Shown here one piece after another: positions 61,179-64,000 of a stretch of 64,000 bases of DNA. The DNA is from Anaerolineae bacterium (lineage in GTDB: Bacteria; Desulfobacterota; Desulfobacteria; Desulfobacterales; ETH-SRB1). The stretch covers positions 1 through 64,000 of the forward strand of contig DATKWZ010000006.1 of the NCBI GenBank assembly GCA_035529315.1, read 5' to 3'. The notes under the pieces are model-generated. The model did no database searches. It saw only the letters and a program-made list of their open reading frames with translations, and was not told the DNA's origin. Position numbers and translations under genes: made by a program. The stretch's first letter is position 1, and the number at the start of each line of letters is the position of its first letter.

Positions 61179-62643
61179 GGTAAGTCGATATTTCCAGCCT
61201 GGTGTTTTCCCATGCATTGGCCGACAGTCCGGCCTTTACACATAAATGGGAAAGAAACTTTTCCGGTCGTGGAAGCTGTTCCCAGACCTGGGGCAAAAAC
61301 GTGGCTCCGGCCCTCCCTTTTCGAAGAATAACTCCGTCGACATTGACTCTCAGCTTGGAGATCAAATCCGCACCGTCAATGTATTCGAGAGGCTGAGGAT
61401 TAGTCAAAATGCTGATTTCTATGTCCACATCCTCTATTTCTTCAACAGTTACAGGAGAAAAACGAGGGTCATGAAACGCTGCGCTGACGGCATTGTGCTT
61501 TACCCCGTCAACAATCGATTCTTCCGCTGCCAGGCTTCCGATGCAACCACGCAAATCGCCGCCAATCTTAAGGGTTACAAAAGTGCCGCGGAGAGCCTTA
61601 AGCGTTTCATCCTTAACGGCAGCCACCATTAAATCCGATTCTTTATCGGAAATTTCCAATCCCAGTCTTTGCATAATGGTTTGCCTGGCCAGTTTAACCA
61701 GAGCCTGTCCAAGTCGCGAATCAATTTGCTGGTGATTATGTTTTTTTTGCATAGATGAATCTCCATAAAATGCGATTGCCGCATAACCGACAACCTGTGA
61801 ACGTCCTCCAGCAGTGTCCCCGCTGTTTGAATAATGAAGAAGAACCGGTTTCCAGCCATGTTTTGCGGCCATTTCAAGCACGATTAGAACAGGTATTATG
61901 CCGCATGCGCGATTGCTGCTTTTTAACAGCTTATCAGATTCCATGTTTAAAATCATATTAATTGTTTCTCTGTCTCTTTTAACGGCTTCAGGGTATGAAA
62001 GGTAGTGAGACAGATCCGAACTTGCTACCAGGAGTGTTTTTTCATCAATTACAGACTTAATTGCGTGAGACAGCAATTTTACATCGGTCCGGCCGGTAAC
62101 AATCGGTATTATTTCGAATTTATTCAGATAACGCTGAAGAAACGGCAGAACAACCTCCAATGAGTGTTCAAGCCTGTCAGAGTCTGGAATAGATTGAAAC
62201 AGATCGGGATTTGCGCGCAATTTTGCTGAATCATCATTCAGTCTGACAAGGCCGAGCACGGTTTCATAGGCATCTGCATTGGTTATTGCGCAGTTATTAA
62301 AACCAATCTTATGATCCGGCCCCATCAAAATAACCCTGTCAAATTGATTTTTTCTTAATACAAGCGAGGCATGAGTTGCCGTAAGCCCGGAATAAATATA
62401 CCCTGCATGCGGCAGTATCAGAGCTTTAAGCTGTTTATCAGGAGGGATCTGAATGGATGTTTGTTTTGCCTGAAACGTCAAACTGTCAATCGTTTGCTCC
62501 AATTCAGACCGTGAAGCAGGATAGAAACGGCCCGCTGCTACAGCCTTACGGATACCGGCGGCACAAACGGTTTTGGCAGGCAATATAAGTATAAGGCAAC
62601 CGGCCAAAAGAATTAATAAGATATAATTGAAAAGCTGTTTCAT
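61150..62643 (-). CDS. Exported AmrB-AmrA fusion (MEMO-AMMECR1)
   Basis: 497 residues. N-terminal signal (NYILLILLAGCLILILPAKT), cleaved near CAAG or lipidated at Cys16 (LAGC). Residues 30-297 are a MEMO-family domain with metal ligands at His79 (LPHAGY), His111 (MGPDH) and Cys247 (NRACG), the same 32-residue spacing between the two His as in human MEMO1. Residues 308-495 are an AMMECR1 domain with LRGCIGS (364-370). The two are separate genes in many genomes, so this is a fusion. The ATG lies only 4 nt after the CCA end of tRNA-Val, with no ribosome-binding site. First gene of the amr operon. Confidence 0.88.
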   Translation of the reverse strand: MKQLFNYILLILLAGCLILILPAKTVCAAGIRKAVAAGRFYPASRSELEQTIDSLTFQAKQTSIQIPPDKQLKALILPHAGYIYSGLTATHASLVLRKNQFDRVILMGPDHKIGFNNCAITNADAYETVLGLVRLNDDSAKLRANPDLFQSIPDSDRLEHSLEVVLPFLQRYLNKFEIIPIVTGRTDVKLLSHAIKSVIDEKTLLVASSDLSHYLSYPEAVKRDRETINMILNMESDKLLKSSNRACGIIPVLIVLEMAAKHGWKPVLLHYSNSGDTAGGRSQVVGYAAIAFYGDSSMQKKHNHQQIDSRLGQALVKLARQTIMQRLGLEISDKESDLMVAAVKDETLKALRGTFVTLKIGGDLRGCIGSLAAEESIVDGVKHNAVSAAFHDPRFSPVTVEEIEDVDIEISILTNPQPLEYIDGADLISKLRVNVDGVILRKGRAGATFLPQVWEQLPRPEKFLSHLCVKAGLSANAWENTRLEISTYHVQYFEEKK

Positions 62644-62647
62644 GTTA

Positions 62648-62722
62648 TGGTAGGCACGGTTGGATTTGAACCAACGACTTCTACCGTGTCAGGGTAGCGC
62701 TCTCCCCCTGAGCTACGTGCCT
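62648..62722 (-). tRNA. tRNA-Val (anticodon GAC)
   Basis: 75 nt with encoded CCA. Acceptor AGGCACG/CGTGCCT, D-stem GCTC/GAGC, anticodon stem CTACC/GGTAG with loop CTGACAC (GAC at 34-36, codons GUC/GUU), T-arm GTTGG-TTCAAAT-CCAAC. The AmrB-AmrA start codon follows its 3' end by 4 nt. Confidence 0.95.
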
Positions 62723-62735
62723 GTTTTAGAAATAG

Positions 62736-62764
62736 CCGATATCACCTATTAATTATCCTGTCAA
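62736..62764 (-). promoter_or_regulatory. Putative promoter of tRNA-Val and the amr operon
   Basis: Minus strand TTGACA (62759-62764), 17 nt, TATCGG (62736-62741). Transcription would begin about 7 nt before the tRNA 5' end. The -10 is poor, but the -35 is a consensus match. Confidence 0.5.
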
Positions 62765-62790
62765 GGTGAGACCTTTGAATTAATAATTCG

Positions 62791-63366
62791 TTATGTATTT
62801 CTCCGGTTATTGTTGGAAGCATTCTGAATAAAGTTCATGCCGATGTAAGTATAATGAAGACCGGATAATATGGTTATCCCTGCGGTAAGCCAGTATAAAA
62901 TCCATTTAATCATATCAGCTCCGGGAATTTTGGGGTCAAGCAGCAGAAAAAAAATGGTGAATAGCTGGAAAACGGTTGTCCATTTACTGATTGTCCTTGG
63001 TCTAATTTCAATATTTAGCTCTGCCATGGCAAAAATGGCAATGCCAAGCACTATTAAAATGTCGCGGCTTATTACAATAACGGCAAGCCATGCGGGAATA
63101 ATCTTAATAACAGCCAGCACAACAAAAGCGCTGGTCAAAAGCAGCTTGTCTGCCAGCGGATCAAGATAAGCCCCCAATAGCGTCCGCTGATCTAAATACC
63201 TTGCAAAAAGTCCGTCAAGGCCGTCGCTTATCGCCGCAACAGTAAATACTAAAAGTGCAAAGTGAAACATATTTTTCAGCAGGAAAATAATAAAAAGGGG
63301 TACAAGTAATATCCTGATGACGGTTAAAATATTGGGGATATTAATTGCGGAATTTCTTTGTTTCAA
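62791..63366 (-). CDS. pgsA: CDP-diacylglycerol-glycerol-3-phosphate 3-phosphatidyltransferase
   Basis: 191 residues with four or five TM helices. CDP-alcohol phosphotransferase signature ISDGLDGLFAR...GAYLDPLADK (D-G-x2-A-R-x8-G-x3-D-x3-D), beginning NIPNILTVIRILLVP as in PgsA. First committed step of phosphatidylglycerol synthesis. It follows the FlgT-like gene by 33 bp and precedes tRNA-Val by 68 bp. Confidence 0.93.
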   Translation of the reverse strand: MKQRNSAINIPNILTVIRILLVPLFIIFLLKNMFHFALLVFTVAAISDGLDGLFARYLDQRTLLGAYLDPLADKLLLTSAFVVLAVIKIIPAWLAVIVISRDILIVLGIAIFAMAELNIEIRPRTISKWTTVFQLFTIFFLLLDPKIPGADMIKWILYWLTAGITILSGLHYTYIGMNFIQNASNNNRRNT

Positions 63367-63399
63367 CTTAGCTAAATTATCCTATTCTGCCAAACTATT

Positions 63400-64000
63400 C
63401 TATTCTGATGTTATAAGTTCAATCCTTAAACTGTTTTGTGACACTTCATATATATTAATGCCGAACGAATCAAATGCCTTAAGCATTAAAGCATCTGCAA
63501 GCTCCTTGGCATTTCCTTGAAAATCAACGAAAATCACAGATTCATCAATCCTCATCTCTTTAAGCTGAACGCGATTTACACCAGGCATATCATTTAAAAT
63601 TTTGCGAAACTGTACAAAATTTGCGAAATTAGCGGTTCCCTCAATAACAAGTTCAATATTAACGGGCTTCTTTATTTCCTTTTGCCATTCTTCAAGTATT
63701 TGCGAAGAAAGGACTTTGCCGGCAAGGGCTCCCGCATCTGAAAGCGCAGCCCTTCCACCTGCAACATCATCCACATTGGCAGAGGCGGATGTTTGCGAGG
63801 CAGAGGCAATTTCTTCGCCGGTGTCTGTCCTGAATGCCCGTACAATTACAGTCCCCTTGAATGACTTTATGTTTTTACCCATAATATTAGGCGCTTTACT
63901 TGCAATAGCTTTGCCGACTATTACCACATCCGCATTAACTCGGGCTCCGAGTTCAACAGCTTTCTTATGATCTGATTCAGGCTCTAAGCTTAAAGTCTCA
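63400..64000 (-). CDS. FlgT/LPP20-like protein, 5' part outside the window
   Basis: Open from the window end: at least 199 residues. The visible part reads ETLSLEPESDHKKAVELGAR, then VNADVVIVGKAIA, and ends RIELITSE. The VVIVGKA and FANFVQFRKIL segments resemble the middle and C-terminal parts of the FlgT-like protein at 6901-8028. A GTG at 63927 inside the frame is not the true start. Upstream of pgsA in the same direction. Confidence 0.7.
   Translation of the reverse strand, partial: ETLSLEPESDHKKAVELGARVNADVVIVGKAIASKAPNIMGKNIKSFKGTVIVRAFRTDTGEEIASASQTSASANVDDVAGGRAALSDAGALAGKVLSSQILEEWQKEIKKPVNIELVIEGTANFANFVQFRKILNDMPGVNRVQLKEMRIDESVIFVDFQGNAKELADALMLKAFDSFGINIYEVSQNSLRIELITSE

Noticed and set aside
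62648-62722. tRNA-Val as an integration (attachment) site
   Set aside because: No integrase, no repeated tRNA 3' end downstream, and the neighbouring genes look ordinary.

Overview
The window reads as a chromosomal stretch of a Gram-negative, probably anaerobic member of the Desulfobacterota (Desulfobacteraceae-like sulfate reducers). This is inferred from an AhbB-type siroheme decarboxylase (alternative heme pathway), many outer-membrane lipoproteins, CHASE2/FecR proteins, LPP20/FlgT-like proteins and an AmmeMemoRadiSam locus. I see no rRNA, no CRISPR array, no integrase and no clear prophage. Two tRNA-Val genes (anticodons CAC and GAC) lie at about 41.5 and 62.7 kb.

Layout. 0-6 kb: VRR-NUC nuclease, a duplicated gene tail, cNMP-binding protein, B12/radical SAM protein, ahbB, mtnA, potassium channel, Mth938-like protein. 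6-12 kb: BON lipoprotein, FlgT-like protein and an Mla-type lipid-transport operon (permease, ATPase-like protein, MCE protein, CsgG-like lipoprotein) whose ATPase has lost every catalytic motif. 12-19 kb: CHASE2 adenylate cyclase, FecR, CHASE2-only protein, TPR-SpoIID protein, LPP20-DUF4384 protein. 19-27 kb: a caspase island with three secreted caspase-like (C14) lipoproteins, two of them ankyrin-caspase paralogues, together with an orphan VapB, an AbrB-PIN toxin-antitoxin pair, a DUF4143 ATPase and a second DUF4384 protein. 27-35 kb: more envelope genes (930-residue GNA1162-FnIII-beta-helix lipoprotein, Tat-exported amidase, TPR, LPP20, TPR-SLH and FecR proteins).

35-50 kb is mostly housekeeping: rmuC, an LsrF-like aldolase plus an aldolase/dehydrogenase fusion, a ComM/YifB ATPase, an IHF/HU protein with tRNA-Val, cold-shock protein, trpE-trpG behind a classical attenuator (32-residue leader peptide with three consecutive Trp codons), pncC, rlmD, trmO, and a rhomboid protease fused to a DnaJ C-terminal-like domain. 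50-56 kb: an ECF sigma/anti-sigma/CnrX-like sensor module driving a MacAB-TolC type efflux operon. 57-64 kb: a three-gene AmmeMemoRadiSam operon (AmrB-AmrA fusion, membrane spermidine-synthase-like protein, AmrS) in which both soluble components carry export signals. It starts 4 nt after a tRNA-Val gene and follows pgsA and a FlgT-like gene cut by the window end.

The strongest candidates for something undescribed are the exported AmmeMemoRadiSam operon, the caspase/DUF4384 island, the rhomboid-DnaJ fusion and the catalytically dead MlaF. Intergenic DNA is rich in dispersed repeats: a MITE-like family ending in TCGTAAAAAGTCG with flanking direct repeats, a TTTAGGC family, and short formula-like tandem words (GATTAGA, CACGAAGAGCAC, and so on).
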